A stretch of 16,100 nt of DNA from an uncultured Steroidobacter sp. Its GTDB lineage: Bacteria > Pseudomonadota > Gammaproteobacteria > Steroidobacterales > Steroidobacteraceae. The position numbers and the translations under genes were made by a program. Each line of letters starts with the position of its first letter. The first letter of the stretch is position 1. Below are positions 1-7,517 of this stretch, piece after piece. The notes beneath the pieces were generated by a model. The model worked only from the letters and a program-made list of their open reading frames with translations. It was not told the origin of the DNA and did no database searches. The stretch lies in contig CAMLEO010000152.1 in the NCBI GenBank assembly GCA_946478975.1, forward strand, positions 1 to 16,100, written 5' to 3'.

Positions 1-134
1 AGCGACTGGCGTTCCGTTTCCTCCACGCTGTCGAACGTGAATTTCACCGATTGATAGATCGGCGCGACCAGCGGGCGGTTGTCCGCCGGAACGAGCACCG
101 ACGGCGGATGATTCAAACGCGTGGAAATCTTCAT
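1..134 (-). CDS. Cys/Met-metabolism PLP-dependent enzyme, N-terminal fragment
   Basis: Only the first 44 or so codons are in the window; the gene continues past base 1. The ATG is at 134-132 on the minus strand. The peptide contains PLVAPIYQSVKFTF followed by DSVEETE, the usual N-terminal region of the cystathionine gamma-synthase / cystathionine lyase / methionine gamma-lyase family, where 'P..PPIYQSSTF' precedes the cofactor domain. Which family member it is cannot be decided from this fragment. It starts 17 bases after the omega-amidase stop, so the two are probably co-transcribed. That pairing fits sulfur amino acid or 2-oxo-acid metabolism. The Shine-Dalgarno is weak (an AGG about 10 bases upstream). 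The family call is fairly secure; the substrate is unknown. Confidence 0.75.
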   Translation of the reverse strand, partial: MKISTRLNHPPSVLVPADNRPLVAPIYQSVKFTFDSVEETERQS

Positions 135-151
135 ATCACAGTGCCTGCGGG

Positions 152-940
152 TCAGGGATGCAGCTGGAACTCGTCGGCGTCGAGGTGCGCGGGGAACTTG
201 TCTCGAAACGATTGCAGCGCGACTCGATCGAGCGTCGCCGTGGTGACGAACTCCTGTTCGGAAGGTTCGGTCATGAGCTGGCCGAGGAAGTCGATCGCAG
301 CGCTGTCGCCGGTGTAGTTGATGCCGTTGCCATCTTTGCCGACGCAATTGACGGCCACGCAGTAGCTCAAGTTCTCGATGGCGCGGGCTTTGATCAACGT
401 CTGCCACGCATAACGCCGCCGCTCCGGCCAGTTCGCGACATATAACAAGAGATCGTACGCACCCGCGCCGCCGAGCTGGTTCCGACTCCACACCGGAAAC
501 CGCAGGTCGTAACAAACGAGCGGACGCACCTTCCAGCCTTGGATATCGACGATCACCTGGCGCGTGCCCGCGGTGTAGTGATCGTGCTCGTGCGCCATTC
601 GGAACAGATGACGTTTGTCGTAGCTCTGGTACGTTCCGTCCGGCCGCATACAGATGAGGCGATTGAAATGCCGCCCGGCATCGCGGGTGGCAATGCTGCC
701 GACGATGACTGCTCCGATCTTTGCAGCCTGCTCGCGCAGCCACTCGACCGTCGGGCCATCGGCGATTTCGGCAACCGCCTCCGGCTGCATCGTAAAGCCG
801 GTGGTAAACATTTCCGGCAGCGCCACCAGGTCGGTGCTGCCGGCCAGCGGCGCCAGCAGTGTTTCGAGCTTGCGGCGATTCGCGGCTGCGTCATGCCAGA
901 CCAGGGCCGCCTGAACGAGCGTCACTTTGAGCGTGTTCAT
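152..940 (-). CDS. yafV: Omega-amidase, YafV/Nit2 type (nitrilase superfamily)
   Basis: A 262-residue carbon-nitrogen hydrolase. The catalytic triad is visible: Glu43 in LPEMFTTGF, Lys109 in YDKRHLF and Cys143 in VCYDLRFP. Length and motifs match the YafV/Nit2 omega-amidases, cytoplasmic enzymes that hydrolyse 2-oxoglutaramate or 2-oxosuccinamate to the 2-oxo acid and ammonia. That removes the product of glutamine-dependent transamination. A ybdL-like aminotransferase, a natural partner, lies 1.3 kb away on the same strand beyond the AAA+ gene. The ATG at 940 sits 15 bases from the -35 element of the divergent leader, so the two promoters must overlap or interfere. No good Shine-Dalgarno precedes the ATG. 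Downstream, a Cys/Met PLP enzyme starts after 17 bases. The assignment is strong at family level; substrate preference is inferred. Confidence 0.9.
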   Translation of the reverse strand: MNTLKVTLVQAALVWHDAAANRRKLETLLAPLAGSTDLVALPEMFTTGFTMQPEAVAEIADGPTVEWLREQAAKIGAVIVGSIATRDAGRHFNRLICMRPDGTYQSYDKRHLFRMAHEHDHYTAGTRQVIVDIQGWKVRPLVCYDLRFPVWSRNQLGGAGAYDLLLYVANWPERRRYAWQTLIKARAIENLSYCVAVNCVGKDGNGINYTGDSAAIDFLGQLMTEPSEQEFVTTATLDRVALQSFRDKFPAHLDADEFQLHP

Positions 941-954
941 GGGTCGAAGATATA

Positions 955-982
955 TTGACAGCGGCGGGAACGCGAGTAGGAT
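955..982 (+). promoter_or_regulatory. Sigma70-type promoter for the AAA+ leader RNA
   Basis: A perfect -35 hexamer TTGACA at 955-960 is followed after 16 bases by TAGGAT at 977-982, which matches the -10 consensus at 4 of 6 positions. Transcription would start near 988-990. The site lies just upstream of the divergent omega-amidase start. This is the best sigma70-like match I found in the window. Confidence 0.55.
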
Positions 983-1025
983 GCGCGGCCTTCAGTCACA
1001 ACGGCTACATCGACAGGAGAGCCGC

Positions 1026-1073
1026 ATGTTGGTCCCACTCAATCGCGACAATCAATTCGAACACGAGCGTTAG
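1026..1073 (+). CDS. Possible 15-residue leader peptide (MLVPLNRDNQFEHER)
   Basis: An ATG at 1026 follows AGGAG (1015-1019) at six bases, a good Shine-Dalgarno and better than that of the AAA+ gene downstream. The ORF ends at TAG 1071-1073. That stop forms the base of the next hairpin, so a translating ribosome would reach the 1073-1097 stem, as in attenuator leaders. The peptide has no run of a single amino acid, so it does not show the codon signature of classical amino-acid attenuation. It may also be chance within a structured RNA. Confidence 0.3.
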   Translation: MLVPLNRDNQFEHER

Positions 1074-1138
1074 CTCCGCGAGCGAACTTGGCGGAGCGCA
1101 GCTCCCCAAGTCAGTGGCACCTCTTTGGCTCTCTAAAG

Positions 1139-1171
1139 ACCCCTGGCCGGGAATTCGTCCAGGGGTTTTTC
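1139..1171 (+). terminator. Intrinsic terminator upstream of the AAA+ gene
   Basis: ACCCCTGG (1139-1146) and CCAGGGGT (1159-1166) form an 8-bp stem with a 12-base loop. The U-run is T1166-1170. It has canonical rho-independent form. Its position between the promoter and the AAA+ start codon implies regulated read-through, or a separate small RNA upstream. Confidence 0.8.
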
Positions 1172-1188
1172 ATTTGTCGGTGACATCA

Positions 1189-2289
1189 ATGAACGTTCAC
1201 AAGCTTCCCGCCGAGCGGGCGCTGCCGGAGACCGGCGCCGCCGCGATCGGACTGAATCTGCATCACCGCATCCACGACTTCGCCGATTCCGTGGTGAAGA
1301 CCCGTGCGCTGCGCTCGATTGAAAACATTGCTGCGAAATATCCAATCTATCGCCGGGTGCGCTGTGCGTCCGGGCGCAACCTGTACGCGATCTTCGACGA
1401 CCTCGCGCTGCACTCCGGCTTGAGCGCCTGCCGGCTGTGGTCCGGACTGCTGTTGCTGGAAGGTCCGGGTGTGTTCGTCGAAGCGGAAGGCTGGCACACG
1501 ACCGGACATTCGTCCTGTGCATTCAACATCTGGGCCGAGAGCCTGGCGCGCCTCGATGAGGTGCGTCAGAAGTTGTTGAGCGTGGTCGGCGACCCCTATC
1601 CGCGCAGCCGCATGTTCACGCTCGAATGGCATCACACCAGCGGTTATGGGCTCGATCACACGTCGTTCGACGAATTGGCGTCGGATGTAGTGCATGACGA
1701 AGCGTATCCAACGCTCGGCGCACCGGTGCGCGATTTCATCAGCAATTATTTGCAAGCTGAGGAAACAGTGCTGGTCCTGCTGGGCTCGCCGGGCACCGGC
1801 AAGACCAAGCTGGTGCGCGTGATCCTCGGCGCGTTGTCCGAACGCAAAAACGACAGCGCGCTGGTGATGTACACGGCGGACAAGCGAGCGCTGGAGCACG
1901 ATGAGATCTTCGTCAAGTTCATCACCGGCCCGTACGAAGCACTGGTAATCGAGGACGCGGATCACATGCTGCTCGCTCGCAGCGACGGCAATCACGATCT
2001 GCATCGTTTCCTGGCGATCGCGGACGGCGTGGTGCGCGCGGCAGGTCGGAAGATCATCTTCACGACCAACCTGCCGAACATCAACAGCATCGACGAGGCG
2101 CTGCTGCGACCGGGCCGCTGCTTCGGCAGCGTGCGGACGCGGCCGCTCACTCGTGACGAAGCTGCATTGCTGGTTGCGAAAGTCGTCGCGGACGAGGCAC
2201 GACGCGAGCCGCTGCTGGACCGCCTGTTTTCAGCGGGCGTGAAAGGCGTGTCGGTCGCGGATGTTTATCGAGCCTGCCGCCAGCGCTAG
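1189..2289 (+). CDS. AAA+ ATPase with uncharacterised N-terminal domain
   Basis: A 366-residue protein from the ATG at 1189. A GGTGA at 1179-1183, five bases upstream, serves as Shine-Dalgarno; an in-frame GTG at 1180 is an alternative. The frame is open back to 955, but that part is the leader and terminator. Residues 1-185 match no domain I recognise. The C-terminal half is a single AAA+ module: Walker A GSPGTGKT (199-206), Walker B ALVIEDAD (251-258, Glu255), sensor 1 FTTN (291-294) and RPGRC (307-311) carrying the likely arginine finger, then a short lid. No membrane segment or protease motif is seen. From memory, the module style resembles AAA proteins found in large phages and some proteobacteria; I could not check this. 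Function unknown. The stop overlaps the convergent ybdL stop in a CTAG. Confidence 0.85.
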   Translation: MNVHKLPAERALPETGAAAIGLNLHHRIHDFADSVVKTRALRSIENIAAKYPIYRRVRCASGRNLYAIFDDLALHSGLSACRLWSGLLLLEGPGVFVEAEGWHTTGHSSCAFNIWAESLARLDEVRQKLLSVVGDPYPRSRMFTLEWHHTSGYGLDHTSFDELASDVVHDEAYPTLGAPVRDFISNYLQAEETVLVLLGSPGTGKTKLVRVILGALSERKNDSALVMYTADKRALEHDEIFVKFITGPYEALVIEDADHMLLARSDGNHDLHRFLAIADGVVRAAGRKIIFTTNLPNINSIDEALLRPGRCFGSVRTRPLTRDEAALLVAKVVADEARREPLLDRLFSAGVKGVSVADVYRACRQR

Positions 2290-3440
2290 AGCTTGCACAA
2301 GCGTTCGGCGGCTTCTTCGAGCGTCGAGTCGTTCTTGGCAAAGCAGAAGCGCAGCACGCTGAGCTTCGGCGGCGAGACGTAGAACGGTGAGATGGGAATG
2401 GAAGCGACGCCGGCTTCGCGGAGCAGCTTGTCCGCGAAGTCGACGTCGCTGTCGTTGGTGATTGCGCTGTAGTCGAGCAGTTGAAAATAACTGCCCGCCG
2501 CCGGCGTCCAGCTGAAACTGGAATCTCGCAGCAGCTCCAGGAAACGATCGCGCTTGGCTTGATAAAACTGCGACAGGCCGGCGTTGTGCTCCGGCGCCTG
2601 CCGCAGGAAATCTGCAATCGCCAGCTGCAACGGATGCGCGATGCAGAATGTATTGAACTGATGCACGCGTCGAATCTCCCGAGTGACCTCGGGAGTCGCG
2701 ACGGCATAGCCCACTCGCCAGCCGGTCGCATGCATGGTCTTCCCGAACGAGAACACGGCCACACCGCGCTCGTAGAGCTCCGGATGCTCGACGATGCTCG
2801 CGTGACGAGCGCCGTCGTAAACCATGTGCTCGTACACTTCATCCGAAATCACCAGCGCATCCGTGGGCCGCAAGATTTCAGCGAGGATGTCGAGCTCTTG
2901 TTTGGGAATGACGGTGGTGATCGGGTTGTGCGGCGTGTTGATCATCACCAGTCGCGTACGCGGCGAGATCGCATCGCGCACCCGATCCCAGTCGATTTTG
3001 AATTTCGGCGGATCGAGTGGAATGTGGATGGGCTTGCCGCCGACCGAGATCACTGCCGGAGCATATGAATCGTACGAGGGATCGAACAGAATCACTTCTT
3101 CGCCTGGATGCACCAGTGCGACCACGGCAGAGAAGATTGCTTCGGTGGCGCCGAGCGTGATGGTGATTTCGCTATCGATGTTGAGCAGCCGCCCGTAGCT
3201 GGCACCGAGCTTGAGCGCGATCTGCTCGCGCAGTTCGGGGACGCCGATCATCGGCGCGTACTGGTTGTGCCCGGCGGCGACGTGATAAGCGAGCAGGTCC
3301 TTCAACTTCGCCGGCGCGTCGTAATCCGGAAAGCCCTGCGCAAGATTGATCGCGCCCAGCTCGCGAGCGCGATTGGTCATCACCGTAAAAATCGTGGTAC
3401 CGACGTGCGGCAGCTTGGAACGGATGTTCATCGCCGTCAC
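2286..3440 (-). CDS. ybdL: Methionine aminotransferase, YbdL type (class I/II PLP)
   Basis: A 384-residue fold-type I aminotransferase that matches E. coli YbdL along its whole length as I recall it: an N-terminal LPHVGTTIF, INLAQGFPDYDAP at 31-43, NTPHNP (168-173), SDEVYEH (199-205) and the PLP lysine Lys234 in SFGKTMHATGW. YbdL-type enzymes transaminate methionine and other large amino acids with 2-oxo acids in the cytoplasm. The chosen start is GTG at 3440, sharing one base with the potI stop (TAGTG), so translation is probably coupled. An ATG at 3431 is the alternative; neither has a good Shine-Dalgarno. It is the last gene of the polyamine operon, an unusual addition to it. The stop shares CTAG with the convergent AAA+ gene. 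Confidence 0.9.
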   Translation of the reverse strand: MTAMNIRSKLPHVGTTIFTVMTNRARELGAINLAQGFPDYDAPAKLKDLLAYHVAAGHNQYAPMIGVPELREQIALKLGASYGRLLNIDSEITITLGATEAIFSAVVALVHPGEEVILFDPSYDSYAPAVISVGGKPIHIPLDPPKFKIDWDRVRDAISPRTRLVMINTPHNPITTVIPKQELDILAEILRPTDALVISDEVYEHMVYDGARHASIVEHPELYERGVAVFSFGKTMHATGWRVGYAVATPEVTREIRRVHQFNTFCIAHPLQLAIADFLRQAPEHNAGLSQFYQAKRDRFLELLRDSSFSWTPAAGSYFQLLDYSAITNDSDVDFADKLLREAGVASIPISPFYVSPPKLSVLRFCFAKNDSTLEEAAERLCKL

Positions 3441-4285
3441 TATTGTGCGGTTACCGCTCCGGCGGCCATCTGCATATCACGCAGGCGGCGTTTTTCCTGG
3501 CGCGCCATGAGGATGCCGGCGGCCACCACACCGATGGTCACGAGCGCCACGATGATGGTCGCGAGCGCGTTGATGTCCGGGCTCACACCCATGCGCACCT
3601 TGGAGAAGATCACCATCGGCAGCGTGCTCGAACCCGGGCCGGAGACGAAGCTTGCGATCACCAGGTCGTCGAGCGAAATCGTGAACGACAGCAGCCAGCC
3701 GGAAATCAGCGCCGGCGCGATGATAGGCAAGGTGATGACGAAGAATATCTTCGACGGCCTCGCCCCCAGGTCCATCGCCGCTTCCTCCAGCGAATCGTCC
3801 ATGGTCGACAGCCGCGACTGCACGATCACGGTGACATACGAGACCGTCAGCGTCATGTGAGCGATGGTGATCGTCGTAACGCCGCGACCGTCCGGCCAGC
3901 CGAACAATCCTTCCATCACCACGAACAACATCAGCAACGACAAACCCGTGATGACTTCGGGCATCACCAGCGGCGCCGTCGTCATACCAGACAACAACGT
4001 TCGGCCGCTGAACTTGCCGAAGCGCGCGAGCGCAAGGCCGGCCAGCGTGCCGAGAATCACTGCACCCGTCGCGTTGATCGACGCAATTTTCAGCGACAGC
4101 CAGGCAGCATCGAGCACCTGATGGTTGCGCAGCAGGCGTCCATACCACTCGGTGGAGAAGCCCGCCCACACCGTGACCAGGCGCGACTTGTTGAAGGAAT
4201 AAAAGATCAGCGACAGGATCGGCACGTACAGGAACGCGAACCCGAACACGAGCACCGACAGTCGAAACGTGGGAACACGTTTCAT
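3440..4285 (-). CDS. potI: Putrescine/spermidine ABC transporter permease PotI (SpuH)
   Basis: The inner-membrane permease subunit that pairs with PotH. From the ATG at 4285 it is 281 residues, which I recall as the length of E. coli PotI. The start overlaps the potH stop as ATGA, and this was preferred over a longer frame whose extension only shadows potH. Hydrophobic segments start at about residues 8, 64, 105, 138, 190 and 243. The cytoplasmic EAA loop, EEAAMDLGARPSK onward (168-192), docks the ATPase. It closes the transporter part of the operon; ybdL follows with a one-base overlap. Confidence 0.93.
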   Translation of the reverse strand: MKRVPTFRLSVLVFGFAFLYVPILSLIFYSFNKSRLVTVWAGFSTEWYGRLLRNHQVLDAAWLSLKIASINATGAVILGTLAGLALARFGKFSGRTLLSGMTTAPLVMPEVITGLSLLMLFVVMEGLFGWPDGRGVTTITIAHMTLTVSYVTVIVQSRLSTMDDSLEEAAMDLGARPSKIFFVITLPIIAPALISGWLLSFTISLDDLVIASFVSGPGSSTLPMVIFSKVRMGVSPDINALATIIVALVTIGVVAAGILMARQEKRRLRDMQMAAGAVTAQ

Positions 4286-5202
4286 CGGTGCGCCCCGCGC
4301 GCTTCCTCGTTCTGCGCCCGTTGCAACAATGCGATCGGAATCACCAGCAGCAACAACAGCGCGATCGCCACCGCGCACGCCGTCGGCCAGTCGCGCTTGG
4401 TGAAGAACACGCTCCACAGCACTTTGCCGATCATCAAGGAATCAGACGGCCCGAGCAGCTCCGGAATCACAAACTCGCCGACCGCCGGAATGAACACCAG
4501 CATCGAGCCGGCGATGATACCCGGCATCGACAGCGGCAAGGTGATGGTGAGAAACGCCTTGAACGGCCGGCAGCCCAGGTCCGCCGCCGCTTCGAGCAGC
4601 GTCAGATCCATTTTCTCCAGGTTGGAGTACAGCGGCAGGATCATGAACGGCAGATAGGAATAAACGATGCCGATGTAGATCGCGAAATCGGTTTGCAACA
4701 TCACGATGGGCTCGTCGATCACCCCGAGCCACATCAGGAAATTGTTGATCAGCCCGTTGTTCTTGAGGATGCCGATCCACGCATACACGCGCAGCAGGAA
4801 CGAAGTCCAGAACGGCAGGATCACCATCATCAACAGGATGTGACGCGACGTGGATTGCGCCCGCGCGATCGCATACGCCATCGGATAACCGATCAGCAGG
4901 CACAGCACGGTGGAGATGGCCGCGACCTTGATCGAATTCAAATAAGCCTTCCAGTACAGGCTGTCTTCGACCATGGTCTGGAAGGTGGCGAAGTTGAGCT
5001 TGATCTGGGCCATGTGGCCGTCGACCCAGCTCCACAGCGGCTGATACGGCGGAATGCCGATGCGTGCTTCCGAAAAGGAAATCTTCAGCACGATGATGAA
5101 CGGCACCAGGAAGAACAGCAGCAGCCAGAAGTACGGAACCGCGACGACCAGGTTCCGGCCGGTCAGCCGGAAGCGGCGTGGCGCTGCGCTTCGATCGCTC
5201 AT
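4282..5202 (-). CDS. potH: Putrescine/spermidine ABC transporter permease PotH (SpuG)
   Basis: A 306-residue inner-membrane permease. Hydrophobic segments lie at about residues 17-40, 88-112, 121-143, 172-192, 228-250 and 275-293. The EAA motif EAAADLGCRPFKAF starts at 204 and ends in LPLSMPG. E. coli PotH is of similar size. The start at 5202 overlaps the potG stop by four bases (ATGA) and the stop overlaps potI the same way, so the three subunits are translationally coupled and probably made at matched levels. Confidence 0.93.
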   Translation of the reverse strand: MSDRSAAPRRFRLTGRNLVVAVPYFWLLLFFLVPFIIVLKISFSEARIGIPPYQPLWSWVDGHMAQIKLNFATFQTMVEDSLYWKAYLNSIKVAAISTVLCLLIGYPMAYAIARAQSTSRHILLMMVILPFWTSFLLRVYAWIGILKNNGLINNFLMWLGVIDEPIVMLQTDFAIYIGIVYSYLPFMILPLYSNLEKMDLTLLEAAADLGCRPFKAFLTITLPLSMPGIIAGSMLVFIPAVGEFVIPELLGPSDSLMIGKVLWSVFFTKRDWPTACAVAIALLLLLVIPIALLQRAQNEEARGAHR

Positions 5203-6341
5203 TCGACCAGCACCACCGGGCTGGAGGGATGCCAGCTGAGATACACGGGCTGCTCCCAGGTGATCGTCGCCTCGGCGTGACGATAAGTATTCGGCTGCGT
5301 CACGCGCACGACTTTGCCTGAGGCCAGTGCCACCAGATAAATCGACATATCGCCCATGTAGGCGATCTCTTTGACCGTGCCGCGCACGACATTCTCTGTC
5401 TGCTGCGGCGGGTCGACCGAGATGATGATCTTCTCCGGCCGGACGGCAGCGAACACCACGGCGCCGGGTGCCGAGCTCACGCCGTGATCGACATAGATCG
5501 TGCCTTGCAGATCGGGCGCATCGATGCGGACGTGATCGGGCTCGTCCTCGATCAAGCGGCCCTGGAACATATTTACGTTGCCGATGAACTCGGCGACGAA
5601 CTTGCTGTTGGGATATTCGTAGATGTCCTTCGGCGTGCCGACCTGGATGATCTCACCGGCGTTCATGACACCGATGCGCGACGACAACGTCATCGCCTCT
5701 TCCTGGTCGTGCGTGACGACGACGAACGTCACGCCGAGCTGCTCCTGCAGATTCACCAGCTCGAACTGGGTGTGCTCGCGAAGTTTCTTGTCCAACGCAC
5801 CGAGCGGCTCGTCGAGCAGCAGCAGCTTGGGGCGCTTCACCAGCGAGCGAGCCAGCGCCACACGCTGACGCTGGCCGCCCGACAACTGATGAGGTTTGCG
5901 TTGTGCGAACTGCGTCAGCCGCACCAGGTTGAGCATGTCCGCAACGCGCGTCTTGATCTCCGTCTTCGGCACGCGGTCCTGTTTCAAACCGAACGCGACG
6001 TTTTGTTCCACCGTCATGTGCGGAAACAGCGCGTACGACTGGAACATCATGTTCACGGGTCGTTCGTACGGTGGAATGTTGGTCATTTCCACGCCGTCGA
6101 TGAAGATCTTGCCGCTGCTCGGCTCTTCGAAGCCGGCCAGCATGCGCAGCAGCGTGGTCTTGCCGCAGCCCGAGCCGCCGAGCAGGCAGAACAGCTCTTT
6201 CTTGTAGATCTTCAGCGAAACGTTGTTGACCGCAACGAAGTCACCGAATTTTTTGGTGACGCGATCGATGCTCACATACGGAACAGCTTGCGGATCGTTC
6301 CAGACCGCAAGCTGCTCCTTCAGGCCCGCGTTGGTGGCCAT
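5199..6341 (-). CDS. potG: Putrescine/spermidine ABC transporter ATPase PotG (SpuF)
   Basis: A 380-residue cytoplasmic ATPase of the polyamine importer. Visible motifs are Walker A GGSGCGKT (55-62), Q-loop Gln101 in MMFQSYALFP, signature LSGGQRQR (153-160), Walker B LLLLDEP (173-179), D-loop GALD and switch histidine His211 in VVTHDQEEA. The C-terminal 130 or so residues form the TOBE-type regulatory domain typical of PotA/PotG ATPases. The ATG at 6341 has GAGGT four bases upstream and lies 24 bases after the potF stop. PotG and PotA are close paralogues; the neighbouring PotF, PotH and PotI point to PotG. Confidence 0.94.
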   Translation of the reverse strand: MATNAGLKEQLAVWNDPQAVPYVSIDRVTKKFGDFVAVNNVSLKIYKKELFCLLGGSGCGKTTLLRMLAGFEEPSSGKIFIDGVEMTNIPPYERPVNMMFQSYALFPHMTVEQNVAFGLKQDRVPKTEIKTRVADMLNLVRLTQFAQRKPHQLSGGQRQRVALARSLVKRPKLLLLDEPLGALDKKLREHTQFELVNLQEQLGVTFVVVTHDQEEAMTLSSRIGVMNAGEIIQVGTPKDIYEYPNSKFVAEFIGNVNMFQGRLIEDEPDHVRIDAPDLQGTIYVDHGVSSAPGAVVFAAVRPEKIIISVDPPQQTENVVRGTVKEIAYMGDMSIYLVALASGKVVRVTQPNTYRHAEATITWEQPVYLSWHPSSPVVLVE

Positions 6342-6365
6342 CCAGACCTCGACGCCGATGAGCCG

Positions 6366-7517
6366 TTATTGGCCAGTGGTGAACTTCTGCCACAGGCGCG
6401 CCATCACGGCGGTGGCCTGCTCGCCGTACGCCAGCGACGGGAACAGCTTGGCCTTCACGTCCGGCGTCGGATAGATATTGGGATCGTTCTTCACTTCGTC
6501 GCTGATCAGCGCGAACGACGCGGCGTTGCCGTTGGCGTAGTTCACGAAGTTGGAATTGTTGGCGGCGACCTGCGGGTCCATCAGATAGTTGATGAACTTG
6601 TGCGCGTTCTTGGGATGCTTGGCATCGGCCGGGACCGCCAGCATGTCGAACCACACGATGGTGCCTTCCTTCGGAATCGAGTACGCGATCTTGATGCCCT
6701 GGCCGGCTTCCTTGGCGCGGTTGCGAGCCTGCAGGATGTCGCCGCTCCAGCCGATCGCCACGCACAGCTCGCCGTTGGCGAGATCGTCGATGTACTGGGA
6801 GGAGTGAATCTTGCGGATATACGGACGGACCGCCATCAGCTTCTCGGTCGCGGCGGTCAGGTCTTCTTCCTTCTGGCTGTTCGGATCTCGGCCCATCCAC
6901 TGCAGCACCACTTTCAGGATTTCATCCGGCGCATCCAGCACCGACACGCCGCAGTCTTTGAATTTCGCCAGCTCCTTCGGGTCCCAGATCTGGTTCCAGG
7001 AATCGAGCGGCTTGTCGCCGAGAATCTTTTTGACCTTGTCGACGTTGTAGCCGATGCCGGTCGTCCCCCACATATACGTCACCGAGTGCTCGTTGCCCGG
7101 ATCGTGCAGGGCGACGCGCTGCTGAATGTCGGGATCCATGTTCTTGAGATTGGGGATCTGGGATTTATCCAGCTTCTGGAACACGCCGGCCTTGATCTGG
7201 CGCTCCAGGAACGACGCCGACGGCACCACCACGTCGAAGCCGGAGTTGCCGGCCAGCAGGCGCGTTTCCACCATGTCGTTGTTGTCGAAGACGTCGTACG
7301 TGACCTTGATGCCGGTCTGTTCTTCGAAGTTCTTGATGGTGTCTTCGGCGATGTAGTCGGACCAGTTGTAGACGTGGAGAACCTTCTCTTCCTCGGCCGC
7401 GGCGGCGGTCTGGTCAGCTTGCTTCGCCTCCTCTTTCTTGCCGCAGGCGGCGACGGCCAGGGCGATCGAGGTGATGGCCAGGACAGTACGCAGCGAAGTG
7501 TTCATCGCCCTACTCAT
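6366..7517 (-). CDS. potF: Polyamine-binding lipoprotein PotF/SpuD of the ABC importer
   Basis: A substrate-binding protein of 383 residues from ATG 7517, which has GGGGAG nine bases upstream. ATG 7505 is an alternative, and the longer open frame upstream is not coding. The signal peptide ends in a lipobox AVAAC with Cys25, so it should be a membrane-anchored lipoprotein, whereas E. coli PotF is a soluble periplasmic protein. Ligand-site residues known from PotF are conserved: Trp52-Ser53-Asp54 (YNWSDY), Trp257 and Asp260 (IGWSGD) and Asp291 (WFDML). The putrescine/spermidine family call is strong; which polyamine it prefers is not decided. The P. aeruginosa locus carries two binding proteins (SpuD and SpuE) here; this one has a single gene. 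Confidence 0.93.
   Translation of the reverse strand: MSRAMNTSLRTVLAITSIALAVAACGKKEEAKQADQTAAAAEEEKVLHVYNWSDYIAEDTIKNFEEQTGIKVTYDVFDNNDMVETRLLAGNSGFDVVVPSASFLERQIKAGVFQKLDKSQIPNLKNMDPDIQQRVALHDPGNEHSVTYMWGTTGIGYNVDKVKKILGDKPLDSWNQIWDPKELAKFKDCGVSVLDAPDEILKVVLQWMGRDPNSQKEEDLTAATEKLMAVRPYIRKIHSSQYIDDLANGELCVAIGWSGDILQARNRAKEAGQGIKIAYSIPKEGTIVWFDMLAVPADAKHPKNAHKFINYLMDPQVAANNSNFVNYANGNAASFALISDEVKNDPNIYPTPDVKAKLFPSLAYGEQATAVMARLWQKFTTGQ

Larger units (their letters stand above)
988..1171 (+). ncRNA. Structured leader RNA or small RNA ending in an intrinsic terminator
   Basis: The stretch from the predicted start to the terminator (about 180 nt) has nested complementarity. GGAGAGCC (1016-1023) pairs with GGCTCTCT (1127-1134) with one G-U pair. 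Inside that, 1031-1039 pairs with 1113-1121 at 8 of 9 positions. Inside that again are two mutually exclusive hairpins: 1073-1079 with 1091-1097 (7 bp), or 1086-1097 with 1101-1111 (11 bp, one bulged C). The outer helix buries the ribosome binding site of a 15-codon mini-ORF. A strong terminator follows, only 18 bases before the AAA+ start codon. It could be an attenuator or riboswitch-like leader for the AAA+ gene, or a free small RNA. I recognise no known RNA family: no glycine, TPP or SAM riboswitch or 6S features. Confidence 0.5.

Noticed and set aside
1016..1134. Glycine riboswitch or 6S RNA in the AAA+ leader
   Set aside because: GGAGAG and CTCTC recall a glycine aptamer, but the conserved core and the aptamer loops are absent. 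The 6S central-bubble architecture is not seen either.
955..1188. N-terminal extension of the AAA+ protein back to base 955
   Set aside because: The extension would be translated through the promoter, the structured leader and the terminator, and its composition (Ser/Ala-rich) is unlike the rest. ATG 1189 with GGTGA upstream is preferred.
4286..4417. Longer start for potI
   Set aside because: The extra 44 residues are potH read in another frame. The ATGA overlap at 4282-4285 and the 281-residue length support the short start.
3443..5280. Long plus-strand frames of 404 and 330 codons with many H, R and Q residues
   Set aside because: Antisense to potI and potH. Low-complexity composition and no recognisable motif; they come from the codon bias of the permease genes.
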